DNA of 64,000 nucleotides from Limnohabitans sp. B9-3 (GTDB taxonomy: Bacteria > Pseudomonadota > Gammaproteobacteria > Burkholderiales > Burkholderiaceae_C). A program made the translations under genes and the position numbers. Location of the stretch: contig NZ_NESI01000004.1 in the NCBI RefSeq assembly GCF_002778325.1, forward strand, positions 186,001 to 250,000, read 5' to 3'. The notes under the pieces are model-generated. The model saw nothing but the letters and a program-made list of their open reading frames with translations. It had not been told where the DNA came from and ran no database searches. This document shows positions 45,153 through 55,947 of the stretch, piece by piece; position 1 is the stretch's first letter, and the number at the start of each line of letters is the position of its first letter.

Positions 45153-47273
45153 TTAAAAACTGGCTTGCAAGCCCAGCTTCAAACTACGTCCCGCCAGGGG
45201 TGGCGCGTTGGTGCCCAGGGTTTGGGTCAAGACCGAGGTGGACGAATACGCCAGCTTGTTGGTGATGTTGTCGAGCTTGGCAAACGTCAACCAATGCACG
45301 GCGCCGGTGTGCATGTGGTGGTTCAAACCCGCATTCCACAGGGTATGACCTGCGGTGGTGATGCCTGGCTCAGCGCCGTTGTTGGGCACGCGGCTTTGTG
45401 CAGCGGCATGCATGAAACCCAAACGTGCCCCCCAAGCATGGCGTGACCACACCGCATCAGCGCCCACACGCATGGGGGCGATGCGGGGCATGGGGCTGTT
45501 GTGGGTCAAGTCTTGGGCGCGCACCACATCGGCGCGCAGCTCTAAGTCCATCGCGCCGTGGGCCGCGTTGGGCGTCAGCAGCGCGTCTTGACCGCTGACG
45601 AGCCGTACTTTCGCGTTGGTTTCGACGCCATAAAAACGGGCGCGTACACCTTCGAATTGATAAGTGGGCAGGCCGCTGGTATCAAAACCCATCGATTGCA
45701 ACGAGATGTAATTGGAGAACTGCGAAGCAAATCCGATGACGCCAAATTTATGCGCTCCTTGCTTCCATTCGCCGCCCACATCCAACTGCGTGCCTTTTTC
45801 TAATTGGAGATTGGGTTGACCAATTTCATAAGTGGCAGTAGCAGCATGTTCTCCGTGGGCAAACAGCTCATAGTCTTTGGGGGCACGCTGACTCGCGCTT
45901 AAGTTGCTCGTCAGCTGCCAACCATTTTGTGCGTCACCCACGCGCAAGTTGCGCATCGCACCGAACGCAACGTTGAGCGGTTTGAATTTTTTGGATCCTG
46001 CCAAATTGCCTGGATGGTCCTCCAGTGCCAACACCTCCACCGATTCAGCGCGAGCTCCTGCACTGAGTTGACCCCATGGTGTTTTCAAAGCTTGGTAGGT
46101 AAACACCCCTGTGCTGCGCGTTCGACTCGGTGGCAACAGCGTGTTGGCGCCATCGTTGGCCTTCGCTTGCAAGTTGTTGCGCTCGCTTTGAATACCAATC
46201 ACACCATTCAGCTGCAAACCATGGCTCAAAGGCATGGCACGCTGGCGTCCCTCCAAACGGAAATCAGTGCCTTTGTTCTTAAACGTGGACTCTGGACTGG
46301 CGTTCGCAAACTCGGTGTGCGTGTAATGGGTTTGTCCCCATTGAAATTTCACGTTCTCAAACGCCCCGACCTCGCGCCACACACCTTCCATCACATGGTG
46401 GCGACGCAGCAAGCCAATGGCCACATCAGGCTCGGCCACCGTGCCGTACGTGCTGCGGTATTCGCTGGTGGACAGGCCAAGGTAGCCACGGTCAAACAGC
46501 AGCGTGCCGCCGACGGCACCTCCCTTGCTGTTGCTGGCCGAGTTACACACGCGCCGGCCATTCGATGGCCCCCCTTCACCGCAGGTCATGGTTTTGGGCA
46601 CGCGCAAGTTTTGGGTGCTGCGCTCAAACGCGTCCACATGCAACACAAATTTGTCGCTGCCTGCCTCCACCATGGCGCCTGTGCTCCGCTCGTTGGCTGC
46701 GCCACCGGCACGTACTTCAACTTTGCCCATCACGCCGCCTTGGTCGTCAAACGTGCGCTCACGCGCAATGCGGTTGTCAATCACGTTCACCACGCCACCG
46801 ATGGCACTGCCGCCGTAGAGCAAAGTGGCAGGGCCGCGCAGCACGTCAATGCGTTCGGTGGTGAGCGGGTCAATCGGCACGGCATGGTCGTTGCTCAAGC
46901 CAGACACGTCCATGTTCGCACCGCTGTTTTGCAGGATGCGAATCCGGTCGCCATCCATGCCGCGAATCGTGGGTCGCCCCACATTCGGACCAAACGAGCT
47001 GTTGGCAATGCCGGGCAAGTTGTCGAGTGTTTCGCCCAAGGTACTGCCTTGGCGCTGGGTCAGTGCTGCACCCGAGAGCCGCTGTGCGGGCACCCACACA
47101 CCGCCGCCTTCTAGGTTGCGCGCGGTGACGGTGACCTCGTCCAAGCGGTGAACAGCAACGTCTTGTGCAGTGGGTGGGTTTTGAGAGGTTTGTGCCCAAG
47201 CGTTGCCAAGGGTCAGGGAAAGAAATGCATAGGCTGCAGCGGCCAAGGCGCTGCGTTGAAAAACGTCTGTCAT
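45153..47273 (-). CDS. TonB-dependent outer-membrane receptor, ZnuD-like
   Basis: This 706-residue receptor has a signal peptide ending near AWAQ, a plug domain and a 22-strand barrel that ends in Phe (LGLQASF). The plug segments NVGRPTIRGMDGDRIRILQN and DHAVPIDPLTTERIDVLRGP closely resemble ZnuD, a zinc (and haem) receptor. His-containing loops (RRHHVMEG, HHMHTGAVH) fit metal uptake. It follows a small membrane protein and msrA on the same strand. Zinc as ligand is inferred from family resemblance. Confidence 0.82.
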   Translation of the reverse strand: MTDVFQRSALAAAAYAFLSLTLGNAWAQTSQNPPTAQDVAVHRLDEVTVTARNLEGGGVWVPAQRLSGAALTQRQGSTLGETLDNLPGIANSSFGPNVGRPTIRGMDGDRIRILQNSGANMDVSGLSNDHAVPIDPLTTERIDVLRGPATLLYGGSAIGGVVNVIDNRIARERTFDDQGGVMGKVEVRAGGAANERSTGAMVEAGSDKFVLHVDAFERSTQNLRVPKTMTCGEGGPSNGRRVCNSASNSKGGAVGGTLLFDRGYLGLSTSEYRSTYGTVAEPDVAIGLLRRHHVMEGVWREVGAFENVKFQWGQTHYTHTEFANASPESTFKNKGTDFRLEGRQRAMPLSHGLQLNGVIGIQSERNNLQAKANDGANTLLPPSRTRSTGVFTYQALKTPWGQLSAGARAESVEVLALEDHPGNLAGSKKFKPLNVAFGAMRNLRVGDAQNGWQLTSNLSASQRAPKDYELFAHGEHAATATYEIGQPNLQLEKGTQLDVGGEWKQGAHKFGVIGFASQFSNYISLQSMGFDTSGLPTYQFEGVRARFYGVETNAKVRLVSGQDALLTPNAAHGAMDLELRADVVRAQDLTHNSPMPRIAPMRVGADAVWSRHAWGARLGFMHAAAQSRVPNNGAEPGITTAGHTLWNAGLNHHMHTGAVHWLTFAKLDNITNKLAYSSTSVLTQTLGTNAPPLAGRSLKLGLQASF

Positions 47274-47369
47274 GAGAAGGTTCCTGCGAGGCGTGTATGA
47301 CGCCTCATGTGTGTTTTGCAAAGACATGCCAGCGTGCCAGCGATCAAGCTTGGCGAGCCGACTCAGAGA

Positions 47370-47774
47370 TCAAAGCAAAACAGCAGGGGGCCCTCGGGCC
47401 GCGTAAAACCGCTCAAAGAGTGCAAAGCGTTCGTGCAACGTGGCAACCAGCCAGCGATGCGCAGGCATCACGGGCATCACCACAAGCACAGGTAGGTGCA
47501 GTACATCTGGACAGCTTTGATCAAACAGCTGACAGTCCACCGCGTTGCTGTGGTCGCCCCACAAGCGCTGCAAACCAGCCATGAGGTCTTGGCCGGAGCT
47601 TCGCGCTGTCACAGATTCAACCGTCACCGCGCTGTGCGAACCGTGCGCATGGGCCACACGGTGCAGCACGCCCACCGTTTGCACCAACACCAAAGCCGTC
47701 AGCAGCAGCAAAAGCGCACGCCGCACACTGAGCCAACCCAGCGACAGAGGCAGCCAGCGCTGCAAGTTAGGCAT
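47370..47774 (-). CDS. Small predicted exported or membrane protein upstream of the ZnuD-like receptor
   Basis: This 134-residue protein has one hydrophobic segment near residues 18-36, then HRVAHAHGSH, a soluble region with two Cys (VDCQLFDQSCPD), a second hydrophobic stretch and a GPPA-containing end. It resembles the short DUF2946-like proteins encoded near metal receptors, with metal-friendly His and Cys residues. The start at ATG 47774 overlaps the msrA stop by 8 bp. Function is unknown. Confidence 0.65.
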   Translation of the reverse strand: MPNLQRWLPLSLGWLSVRRALLLLLTALVLVQTVGVLHRVAHAHGSHSAVTVESVTARSSGQDLMAGLQRLWGDHSNAVDCQLFDQSCPDVLHLPVLVVMPVMPAHRWLVATLHERFALFERFYAARGPPAVLL

Positions 47775-48327
47775 GCCGGACCTTGTCGGCAAACGTCTTC
47801 AAAAACTTTTGCACTTTGGGCGCCACCACAAATGCGCAATAGCCTTGATCGGGGTTGTGCTCGAAATAGTCTTGGTGGTAGGCCTCGGCGGCTGAATAAT
47901 TGTGCAAGTCTTGCAACTCAGTCACGACCCGGCCATTCATGGCGGCGTTGACCTCGTTCAACACCTGCTGCGCCACCGCACGGTCGGCCTCGTCGCTGAG
48001 GTAAATGCCGCTGCGGTATTGCGTGCCCGAATCATTGCCTTGGCGGTTCAAGGTGGTGGGGTCGTGGATCACAAAGAAAATCTCGAGCACCTCATGCAAG
48101 CTGATGACCTGCGGGTCGTACACCAAGCGCACCACCTCGTTGTGCCCCGTGGTGCCCTCGCACACTTGGCGGTAAGTAGGGTTCAACACATGACCGTTGC
48201 AGTACCCTGACTCCACATCGAGCACACCCTTGACGCGCACAAAAACGGCTTCCGTGCACCAAAAACAGCCTCCCCCCAAAGTAATGACGCGGGAGGATGG
48301 CAAAGCGGCTTGGTGGGTCTGAGTCAT
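47767..48327 (-). CDS. msrA: Peptide methionine sulfoxide reductase MsrA
   Basis: This 186-residue enzyme reduces the S-form of methionine sulfoxide in proteins. The catalytic Cys21 is in GGGCFWCTE, followed by the GYCNGH and EVVRLVYDP segments and the YHQDYFE motif. No signal peptide is present, so it is cytoplasmic. It heads a minus-strand run with a small membrane protein and the ZnuD-like receptor. Confidence 0.95.
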   Translation of the reverse strand: MTQTHQAALPSSRVITLGGGCFWCTEAVFVRVKGVLDVESGYCNGHVLNPTYRQVCEGTTGHNEVVRLVYDPQVISLHEVLEIFFVIHDPTTLNRQGNDSGTQYRSGIYLSDEADRAVAQQVLNEVNAAMNGRVVTELQDLHNYSAAEAYHQDYFEHNPDQGYCAFVVAPKVQKFLKTFADKVRHA

Positions 48328-48376
48328 AGTCGCGATTCTATGAGCGCTTTGTCACGAGAAAAACCGCCTCAACATG

Positions 48377-48405
48377 GCCGATCGGCTATATTGCTAACCG
48401 ATTAG
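48377..48405. promoter_or_regulatory. Candidate operator/promoter of the TetR-efflux unit
   Basis: A 10-bp palindrome GCCGATCGGC (48377) and a second one CTAACCGATTAG (48394) flank a TATATT box (48387-48392). This region precedes the tetR start at 48418 and is divergent from msrA. TetR repressors bind such paired palindromes, so self-regulation is plausible. Confidence 0.4.
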
Positions 48406-48417
48406 TCATTAACCACC

Positions 48418-49083
48418 TTGACCCTAGAAACACCCTCCCCCCTTCTCGAGTCGGCGCCCAAACGCGAGCGCCGAAAAGAAGCACGCCCACGCGAACTGCT
48501 AGACGCGGCATTGGCACTGTTTGTCGAAAAAGGCTTCACCGCCACCCGGTCGGAAGAAGTGGCGGCCCGCGCCGGCGTATCCAAAGGCACTTTGTTTTTG
48601 TACTTTCAAAGCAAAGAGGACCTGTTCAAAGCCGTCATCCGCGAAAACATTGGCAGCCTTTTCCCTGCGTGGTTTGAAGAACTTGACACCTTTGAAGGCA
48701 GCACCGCCGAGATGGTGAAGTACGCCATGAACGTCTGGTGCGAGCGCGTCGGCAACACGCCAGCCAGTGGCATCGCCAAACTGGTGATCAGCGAAGCCCA
48801 AAACTTCCCCGACGTGGCGGCGTTTTACCAAGCCGATGTGGTGGTGCCGGGCACGCAATTGCTGCAACGCATCTTGCAACGCGGCGTCGACAGCGGCGAG
48901 TTTCAGGCCATGAACACCCACAAAGCGGTGTACGCCCTCATTGCCCCCATGATTTTCTTGATGATGTGGAAGCACTCCATGGGCGCCTGTGCGGCGTCGG
49001 CCCAAATCATCGATCCCCAAGAATTTATCCACATGCACATCGACATGCTGCTCAACGGCATGCTCACGCGGAAGTCCCCATGA
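48418..49083 (+). CDS. TetR/AcrR-family transcriptional regulator
   Basis: This 221-residue repressor has the N-terminal helix-turn-helix ([28 protein letters not shown]) and a helical ligand domain. The only in-frame start that covers the DNA-binding domain is TTG 48418, since a stop lies just upstream. Its stop overlaps the start of the efflux adaptor (ATGA), so it most likely controls the RND pump encoded behind it. Confidence 0.9.
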   Translation: MTLETPSPLLESAPKRERRKEARPRELLDAALALFVEKGFTATRSEEVAARAGVSKGTLFLYFQSKEDLFKAVIRENIGSLFPAWFEELDTFEGSTAEMVKYAMNVWCERVGNTPASGIAKLVISEAQNFPDVAAFYQADVVVPGTQLLQRILQRGVDSGEFQAMNTHKAVYALIAPMIFLMMWKHSMGACAASAQIIDPQEFIHMHIDMLLNGMLTRKSP

Positions 49084-50231
49084 AACACAAAACCCGTTGG
49101 ATCATCATCGCTGTGGTCGTCTTGGCTTTGGCCGCCGGCATTTGGCGTGCCTTGGCTGCCAAACGGGTACAAAAAGAAGCAGCGGCGGCCCCTGCGGTGG
49201 TGCAGAGTCACATTGAACTGGCCCGCACTGACGTGCTGAGCGTCGACCTGCGCGACATCACCCAAGGGCTGGCCATTTCAGGCACGGTCAAAGCGCTGAG
49301 CTATGCCGTCATCAAGGCCCGTGTGGCGGGTGAGGTGAAAGAAATCACGGTGCGCGAAGGCGACGTCGTAGCAGCAGGGCAAGTGCTGGCTCGCATCGAC
49401 CCCACCGAGTTCCAACGCCGCTGGCAACAAGCCCAAGAGCAAGCCTTGGCCGCCAAAGCGCAAATGGACATTGCGCAACGCCAATGGGACAGCAACAAAG
49501 CCTTGGTGGAGCAAGGCTTCATCTCTAAAGCGGCCTCCGACAACTCACTCGCCAGTTACCAAGGCGCAGTGGCCAGCCACAAAGCCGCCATCGCCGGTGC
49601 CGATGTGGCACGCAAGTCGTTGGACGACGCGACCTTGGTGGCCCCGTTCTCCGGCGTGATCGCCTTGCGCGCCGCACAACTGGGTGAGCGCGTGAGCATC
49701 GATGCCAAGGTGCTGGAGTTGGTGGACTTGAGCCAACTCGAAGTCGAAGCGCCACTCAGCCCCAGCGAGTCAATCGACGTGCGCGTGGGCCAAGTGGCCA
49801 ATTTGCAACTGGAAGACCGCACCACCTTCGTGAAGGCCAAGGTGCAACGCATCAGCCCCAGCGCACAAGCCGGCAGCCGAAGCGTGATGGTGTATCTGCG
49901 CCTAGATCCAGCCCAAGGTCTTCGACACGGCTTATTTGCCAAAGGCATGTTGGGCTTGGGCAGTCGCCAGGTGATCGCGGTGCCCCTGTCTGCCGTGCGC
50001 AGCGACCGCGCCCAGCCCTATGTGCAGGTGGTTGAAAAAGTGGGCGACTCCTTCCAAGTGGCGCACAAAACCGTGGTGGTGGGCGTGACGGGCACTGACT
50101 TGGCCCAGCCCGAGTCAGAGCCCCTGGTGGGCGTGACGGGGCTCGAAGCCGGTGCCACCGTGATCAAAGGCCAAGTCGGGGCCTTGCGTGCTGGGCTGGC
50201 GGTGACTTACACCACCCCGAAAACTAACTAA
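49080..50231 (+). CDS. RND efflux periplasmic adaptor (HlyD/MFP family)
   Basis: This 383-residue adaptor has an N-terminal membrane anchor (residues 6-25). A lipoyl half-motif with a coiled-coil hairpin follows ([29 protein letters not shown]), then a second lipoyl half ([20 protein letters not shown]) and beta-barrel and membrane-proximal domains. It links the RND pump to an outer-membrane channel. It overlaps tetR and precedes the pump gene by 8 bp. Confidence 0.92.
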   Translation: MKHKTRWIIIAVVVLALAAGIWRALAAKRVQKEAAAAPAVVQSHIELARTDVLSVDLRDITQGLAISGTVKALSYAVIKARVAGEVKEITVREGDVVAAGQVLARIDPTEFQRRWQQAQEQALAAKAQMDIAQRQWDSNKALVEQGFISKAASDNSLASYQGAVASHKAAIAGADVARKSLDDATLVAPFSGVIALRAAQLGERVSIDAKVLELVDLSQLEVEAPLSPSESIDVRVGQVANLQLEDRTTFVKAKVQRISPSAQAGSRSVMVYLRLDPAQGLRHGLFAKGMLGLGSRQVIAVPLSAVRSDRAQPYVQVVEKVGDSFQVAHKTVVVGVTGTDLAQPESEPLVGVTGLEAGATVIKGQVGALRAGLAVTYTTPKTN

Positions 50232-50239
50232 AGCGCACC

Positions 50240-53200
50240 ATGTGGTTCACCAAAGTCAGCCTTAAAAACCCGGTCTTTGCGACCATGGTGATGCTCGCCT
50301 TTGTGGTGCTAGGCCTGTTCTCTTACCAGCGCCTCAAGATCGACCAGTTCCCCAACATCGACTTTCCAGTGGTGGTTATCACCACCGAGTACCCAGGCGC
50401 ATCGCCTGAGATTGTGGAGAGCGAAGTCAGCAAGAAGATCGAAGAAGGTGTCAATTCGATTGCCGGTATCAGCACCCTCACCTCACGCAGCTACGAAGGC
50501 ATGTCGGTGGTGGTGGTTGAGTTTCAGCTCTACATCGATGGTCGCAAAGGGGCCGAAGATGTGCGGGAAAAAGTGGCGACCTTGCGGCCCTTGCTGCGGG
50601 CCGACGTGAAAGAGCCCAAAGTGCTGCGCTTTGATCCGTCAAGCAAAGCCATTTGGTCGCTGGCCGTGGTGCCTGACGTGCCCATGACAGCAGGCGGCGC
50701 CAGCGACAAAGCCAAAGCCTTGCAAGCGGTTGAACTGACCAACTGGGCCGACCAAGTGCTGAAAAAACGTCTCGAGAACGTGCGAGGCGTGGGCTCGGTG
50801 TCATTGGTGGGGGGCACCAAGCGCGAGATCAACCTGTACCTGAACCCGCAAGCCATGGAGGCGTTGGGCATCAGCGCAGATCAAGTGGTCAATGCGGTCA
50901 GAACCGAAACCCAAGACTTGCCCGTGGGCAGCTTGCGCTCGCTGCAACAAGACCGCGTGATTCAAATCCAAGGCCGCATGCTGCGCCCCGAACAGTTCGG
51001 CGACCTCATCGTGGCGCGCAAAGGGACCACCCCCATTCGCCTGAACCAAGTCGCCACCGTCAACGATGGTGCGCAAGAGGTGGAGAGCTTGGCGCTGTAC
51101 AACGGCCAACGCACGCTGTTGATGACCGTGCAAAAGTCACAAGACGAAAACACCATTGAGGTGGTGGATGGTTTGAACAAAACCGTGGCCGAGATGCAAT
51201 CGCAATTGCCGCCAGGCGTTCGCTTGGAGCAGGTGCAAGATGGCTCACGCCCGATTCGCGTGGGGGTGGCCAACGTGCGTCAAACCCTCATCGAAGGTGC
51301 TGTGCTGACGGTGTTGATCGTGTTCTTGTTTTTGAACTCGTGGCGCTCCACGGTCATCACGGGCCTGACCCTGCCCATTGCCATCATCGGCACGTTTTTG
51401 TTCATGTACTTGTTTGGCTTCACCATCAACATGATCACGCTCATGGCTTTGTCGCTGTGCGTGGGCTTGCTGATCGACGACGCCATCGTGGTACGCGAGA
51501 ACATCGTGCGGCACGTGCAAATGGGCAAAACACCCTACCAAGCCTCGCTGGACGGCACGCAAGAAATTGGCTTGGCGGTGCTGGCCACCACCTTGTCCAT
51601 CGTGGCGGTGTTTTTACCCATTGGCTTCATGGGCGGCATCATCGGCAAGTTCTTCCACGAGTTTGGCTTGACCATCGTGGCGGCGGTGCTGATTTCGATG
51701 TTCGTCAGCTTCACGCTCGACCCCATGCTGTCGTCCATCTGGCACGACCCCACCATCCATGCCCACGGCAAGCCCAGCACCTCAAACAACTTTTATGACC
51801 GCACGATAGGCCGCGTCACCGCTTGGTTTGACCGCAGCACCGACACCTTGATCGCGCTTTACCAACAGATCTTGCGCTGGTCGCTGCATCACAAACGTGT
51901 CACTGTGGCAATGGCTGTAGGCACATTTGTGGTGAGTGTTTTCATGGTGCCGCTGCTGGGCACCGAGTTTGTCCCCAAGGCTGATTTTTCAGAAACCAGT
52001 GTGAGCTTTTACACACCGGTGGGCTCCTCGCTGGACGTGACCGAAGCCAAAGCGCAGCAAGTCGAAGCCATTGTTCGCGAGTTCCCCGAGGTGCGCTACA
52101 CCCTGGCCACCATCAACACAGGCTCGGCCAACGGCAAAATTTACGCCACCATCTATGTGCGCCTGGTCGATCGCAAAGACCGCAAACGAAACGTGGACCA
52201 AATGTCCGCGGTGCTGCGCACCCGCTTGCTGGATGTGCCAGGCATCACGGTCACCCATGCAGGCTTGCTCGACGCCGTGGGAGGCAACAAACAAGTGGAG
52301 TTCTCCTTGCAAGGCCGAGACTTGCGCGAGCTCGAACGGCTGACTGTGCAAGTGATGGCGAAAATTCGCACCATCCCAGGCTTGGTCGACTTGGACTCCA
52401 GCATCAAGCCCAACAAACCCACCGTCGATGTGCAAATGCAGCGCGAAGCCGCCAGCGACTTGGGGCTGTCACTGGGTGCCGTAGGCAACCAACTGCGCAC
52501 CTTGGTCGCGGGCACCACCGTGACCAACTGGCGCGCCGATGACGACCAAACTTATGACGTCAACGTGCGCTTGAACCCCAACGCCCGCAACGCCCTGCAG
52601 GACATGGAACGCCTGCCCTTCATCATCGGCACACAAGCTGACGGCAGTCCACGCGTGGTGCGTTTGAATCAATTTGCCAAAGTGGTGGAAGGCACAGGCC
52701 CCAACCAAATCAACCGGCGCGACCTCATGCGCGAAGTGGCCATCAACGGCAACGTGTTCAATCGCTCTGCAGGCGAGGTCTCGGCAGACATTCGCAAAGT
52801 GATGGAGGGCATTCAGTTGCCGCCCGGCTATCGCTACCAGTTCAGCGGCTCCACCAAAAACATGGCCGAGTCGTTTGGCTACGCCCTCTCTGCCTTGGTG
52901 CTGGCGATTGTGTTCATCTACATGATCTTGGCCAGCCAGTTCAAAAGCTTTTTGCAACCCTTGGCGCTGATGACAGCCCTGCCGCTCACGCTCATTGGCG
53001 TGGTGCTGGCTTTGTTGATGTTTGGCTCGAGCATGTCCATGTTCTCGGTCATTGGCATGGTCATGCTGATGGGCTTAGTCACCAAAAATGCCATTTTGTT
53101 GGTCGACTTTGCCATCCGCGCCCGCGAGCCCCAACCACAAGCCGACGGCACGATCAAGCCTGGCTTGGGCCGCAACGACGCCCTGCTGCTGGCCGCCGAA

Positions 53201-53443
53201 GTGCGTTTACGCCCTATTTTGATGACTACCCTCGCCATGATTTTTGGCATGGTGCCACTGGCATTCGCCTTTTCTGAAGGCTCAGAACAGCGCGCGCCCA
53301 TGGGTCAAGCGGTGATTGGTGGCGTCATCACTTCCTCCCTTCTGACCTTGGTGGTCGTGCCCGTGGTGTATTGCTATTTGGACGATTTGGCCCAATGGCT
53401 GAGGCGCAAGTGGGCGTTAGGCGCCGACAGCACCGCCCGTTAA
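50240..53443 (+). CDS. RND multidrug efflux permease (AcrB/MdtB family)
   Basis: This 1067-residue inner-membrane proton antiporter exports hydrophobic compounds. It has twelve predicted membrane helices and two large periplasmic loops. The proton-relay Asp pair is Asp413-Asp414 in GLLIDDAIV, and the Lys is in [12 protein letters not shown] near residue 950. Overall it looks closer to MdtB/MdtC-type or heavy hydrophobe pumps than to AcrB itself. Its partner channel may be the TolC-family protein at 54510. Confidence 0.93.
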   Translation: MWFTKVSLKNPVFATMVMLAFVVLGLFSYQRLKIDQFPNIDFPVVVITTEYPGASPEIVESEVSKKIEEGVNSIAGISTLTSRSYEGMSVVVVEFQLYIDGRKGAEDVREKVATLRPLLRADVKEPKVLRFDPSSKAIWSLAVVPDVPMTAGGASDKAKALQAVELTNWADQVLKKRLENVRGVGSVSLVGGTKREINLYLNPQAMEALGISADQVVNAVRTETQDLPVGSLRSLQQDRVIQIQGRMLRPEQFGDLIVARKGTTPIRLNQVATVNDGAQEVESLALYNGQRTLLMTVQKSQDENTIEVVDGLNKTVAEMQSQLPPGVRLEQVQDGSRPIRVGVANVRQTLIEGAVLTVLIVFLFLNSWRSTVITGLTLPIAIIGTFLFMYLFGFTINMITLMALSLCVGLLIDDAIVVRENIVRHVQMGKTPYQASLDGTQEIGLAVLATTLSIVAVFLPIGFMGGIIGKFFHEFGLTIVAAVLISMFVSFTLDPMLSSIWHDPTIHAHGKPSTSNNFYDRTIGRVTAWFDRSTDTLIALYQQILRWSLHHKRVTVAMAVGTFVVSVFMVPLLGTEFVPKADFSETSVSFYTPVGSSLDVTEAKAQQVEAIVREFPEVRYTLATINTGSANGKIYATIYVRLVDRKDRKRNVDQMSAVLRTRLLDVPGITVTHAGLLDAVGGNKQVEFSLQGRDLRELERLTVQVMAKIRTIPGLVDLDSSIKPNKPTVDVQMQREAASDLGLSLGAVGNQLRTLVAGTTVTNWRADDDQTYDVNVRLNPNARNALQDMERLPFIIGTQADGSPRVVRLNQFAKVVEGTGPNQINRRDLMREVAINGNVFNRSAGEVSADIRKVMEGIQLPPGYRYQFSGSTKNMAESFGYALSALVLAIVFIYMILASQFKSFLQPLALMTALPLTLIGVVLALLMFGSSMSMFSVIGMVMLMGLVTKNAILLVDFAIRAREPQPQADGTIKPGLGRNDALLLAAEVRLRPILMTTLAMIFGMVPLAFAFSEGSEQRAPMGQAVIGGVITSSLLTLVVVPVVYCYLDDLAQWLRRKWALGADSTAR

Positions 53444-53484
53444 AATTTAGCCCAGCTTTTCCCTATCGATTTTGGAGTTTTGAG

Positions 53485-54141
53485 ATGAATACCCAAGCAC
53501 AAGCCCGCTTCAACATGGTCGAGCAACAAATTCGCCCTTGGCAAGTGCTCGACAAAGCCGCTTTGAACGTGCTGTCGCAGCTGCCTCGCGAATTGTTTGT
53601 GCCCCAGGCCTACCAAGCCCTGGCCTACACCGACACGGAAGTGCCCTTGGCCAACGGCCACAGCATGCTGCCTCCCCGCGTGGATGCCCGTTTGATGCAC
53701 GACCTCGAGCTGACTGGCACCGAAAAAGTGTTGGTCATTGGCGTGGGCAGCGGCTATTTGTGCGCGCTTGTTGCAGGCCGCGCTCAACGCGTGATTGGCT
53801 TGGAGATGGACACCGAATTGGCAGCCACCGCCCGCGACAACCTGCAACGTGCGGGCGTGAGCCACGTGGATGTGCGCGTGGCCAACGGCAACCAAGGTGC
53901 TGCAGGCGATGCCCCTTTCGACGCCATCGTGCTCGGTGGCTCGGTGGCTGAAGTCCCCCAAGCTTTGCTACAACAACTCAAAGTGGGCGGCCGCCTGTTG
54001 GCCATCGTGGGCCAAGACCCTGTGATGTGCGCCACCTTGTTCACCCGCACCGGCGACGCCGCCTGGAACAGCAAGGCCTTGTGGGATACCACGGCGCCAC
54101 GTTTACAAGGCTTTACAGAGCCCAGCCGTTTCCAGTTCTAA
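53485..54141 (+). CDS. Protein-L-isoaspartate O-methyltransferase family protein
   Basis: This 218-residue SAM-dependent methyltransferase repairs damaged L-isoaspartyl residues, or belongs to the closely related Pcm-like group. It has the N-terminal MVEQQIRPW and PRELFVP segments and the SAM-binding motif VLVIGVGSGYLCALVA. The active-site loop reads LANGHSMLPP, where classical Pcm has a Gln/Ser-rich version, so activity on isoaspartate is uncertain. GGAG precedes ATG 53485. Confidence 0.82.
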   Translation: MNTQAQARFNMVEQQIRPWQVLDKAALNVLSQLPRELFVPQAYQALAYTDTEVPLANGHSMLPPRVDARLMHDLELTGTEKVLVIGVGSGYLCALVAGRAQRVIGLEMDTELAATARDNLQRAGVSHVDVRVANGNQGAAGDAPFDAIVLGGSVAEVPQALLQQLKVGGRLLAIVGQDPVMCATLFTRTGDAAWNSKALWDTTAPRLQGFTEPSRFQF

Positions 54142-54150
54142 AAGTTCGGC

Positions 54151-54492
54151 ATGATCGACCAAATTCAACCCGCCCAGCTCTCAGACTGGATCGCTGCCCA
54201 CGCCGCCGACGGCCCTACCGTTGTGCTGGATGTGCGTGAACCTTGGGAAATTCAAACCGCTTGTGTGACCGCGCAAGGGTTTGAGTTGGTCAAGATGGTG
54301 ATGCACACCATTCCCGCTCGGCTGGATGAACTCGACCGCGACCGCCCCATTGCTTGCCTGTGCCACCACGGTGCGCGCAGCATGCAAGTGGCCGCTTTTT
54401 TGGCCCAACAAGGCTTTGCCCATGTGGCCAACATTGCGGGCGGCATTGACGCTTGGTCGGCGCAGGTGGATGCCACCGTGCCCATGTATTGA
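54151..54492 (+). CDS. Single-domain rhodanese-like protein
   Basis: This 113-residue protein has one rhodanese domain. The active Cys lies in CLCHHGARSM, with LDVREPWE as the CH2A-type motif. It may carry sulfane sulfur or act on a thiol substrate. It lies between pcm and tolC, an arrangement common in Comamonadaceae, with gaps of 9 and 17 bp. Confidence 0.9.
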   Translation: MIDQIQPAQLSDWIAAHAADGPTVVLDVREPWEIQTACVTAQGFELVKMVMHTIPARLDELDRDRPIACLCHHGARSMQVAAFLAQQGFAHVANIAGGIDAWSAQVDATVPMY

Positions 54493-54509
54493 TTGACAGA
54501 AAGACACCT

Positions 54510-55886
54510 ATGAAGCTCTCGCGCACCCTGTTTCGCACCTTGCCCCTCGCCGCTGCGGCCGCCTTGACATTCGCCAGCGCCGCGCAAGCCCAAAGCTTGG
54601 TCGACATGTACGAGGCAGCGCGTGGCTACGACGCCAGTTTCATTTCGGCCAAAGCCCAGTTTGAAGCCAACTTGGCCAAGGCCAACCAAACGCTGGGCGG
54701 CGTGCTGCCGAACATTGCGTTGTCGGCGAGTGTGTCGCGGACTTACTTTAATTTCCGCCCAGATACGCCTTTCACCCATCCGACAGACCCCACTAAATCT
54801 TTATTAGCTTCTGAGCGTTTTTACGGCACAGGTTCCGCCTCCCTCACGTTGACCCAACCTATCTACCGCCCTGCCGCTTGGGCCGCCTACAAACAGGGCG
54901 GCCGTTTGCTTGAGCAAGCCGCTGCGCAATACGAAGCCGCCGAGCAAGACCTGTTGGTCCGCGTTTCGCAAGCCTACTTTGATGTGCTGACCAGCGAAGA
55001 CAGCTTAGCGTCGGTCAAAGCTCAAAAAGAAGCCGTGCAAGAGCAACTGGCCTCAGCCAAACGCAACTTTGAAGTGGGCACCTCTACCATCACCGGCGTG
55101 CGCGATGCACAGGCCCGTTTTGACCTGAGCACCGCCCAAGAAATTGCCGCTGAAAACGACCTGCGCATCAAACGCTTAGCGCTGGATTTGGCTGCAGGTG
55201 TGAGCAACGCCAAACCCAAAGGCCTTGCCAAAAATTCGACCTTGATTGCTGCGCCCGCAGAAGATGTCAGTGTTTGGGTCAGCCAGTCTGAAGCAGCCAG
55301 CCCCGCTGTGCGCCAAGCGCAGTTGGCTTTGAGTGTGGCGTCACTTGAAGTTGACAAAGCGCAGGCTGGACACAAGCCCACATTGGATGCACAACTGTCC
55401 TACTCAGGGGTGCGTAACGATGGGGGCAACGTCACCGGCACCGTGTCGTCACACATCTACAACCCCTCTGCTGCCCTCGTCTTGAACGTGCCCATCTTCG
55501 CGGGCTTCTCTACGCAATACCGCATCAAAGAAACCGTGTCTTTAGAAGACAAAGCACGTTCCGACTATGAGAACGCACGCCGCAACACCGCCCAAGCCAC
55601 ACGCACCGCCTACTTTGGTCTGGTCGCGGGTTTGAGCCAAGTCAAAGCGCTGGAAGCCGCCGAAGCCTCCACCCAAAGTGCGTTGGATGCCAACAAACTG
55701 GGCTACTCGGTGGGCGTGAACATCAACATCGACGTGTTGAACTCACAAAGCCAGCTTTACCAAACCAAACGTGACTTGGCCAAAGCACGCTACGACGTGT
55801 TGGTGGGTAACCTCAAACTGCGCCAAGCCAGCGGCACCTTGACGCCGAAAGACTTGCAGCCGATCAACGCTTTGCTGGCCCCTTAA
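54510..55886 (+). CDS. tolC: TolC-family outer-membrane channel protein
   Basis: This 458-residue protein forms a trimeric outer-membrane channel for export and efflux. A signal peptide ends at AAQAQS (about residue 27). Two repeats of coiled-coil helices flank short beta segments, and the early SLVDMYEAARGYDASF motif is the TolC start. It follows the RND pump, pcm and rhodanese on the same strand and is a natural partner for the adaptor and permease. Confidence 0.92.
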   Translation: MKLSRTLFRTLPLAAAAALTFASAAQAQSLVDMYEAARGYDASFISAKAQFEANLAKANQTLGGVLPNIALSASVSRTYFNFRPDTPFTHPTDPTKSLLASERFYGTGSASLTLTQPIYRPAAWAAYKQGGRLLEQAAAQYEAAEQDLLVRVSQAYFDVLTSEDSLASVKAQKEAVQEQLASAKRNFEVGTSTITGVRDAQARFDLSTAQEIAAENDLRIKRLALDLAAGVSNAKPKGLAKNSTLIAAPAEDVSVWVSQSEAASPAVRQAQLALSVASLEVDKAQAGHKPTLDAQLSYSGVRNDGGNVTGTVSSHIYNPSAALVLNVPIFAGFSTQYRIKETVSLEDKARSDYENARRNTAQATRTAYFGLVAGLSQVKALEAAEASTQSALDANKLGYSVGVNINIDVLNSQSQLYQTKRDLAKARYDVLVGNLKLRQASGTLTPKDLQPINALLAP

Positions 55887-55947
55887 ACGCTCGTCTTTAC
55901 GCCCCTAGTCAGCGCCCAAACCCAGCGTACAAAGCGCTGAAGCGTAA

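Noticed and set aside
45927..47114. A 395-codon open frame on the plus strand inside the TonB receptor gene
   Set aside because: It is fully contained antisense to the receptor, which has an intact signal peptide, plug and barrel end. The translation has no recognisable domain.
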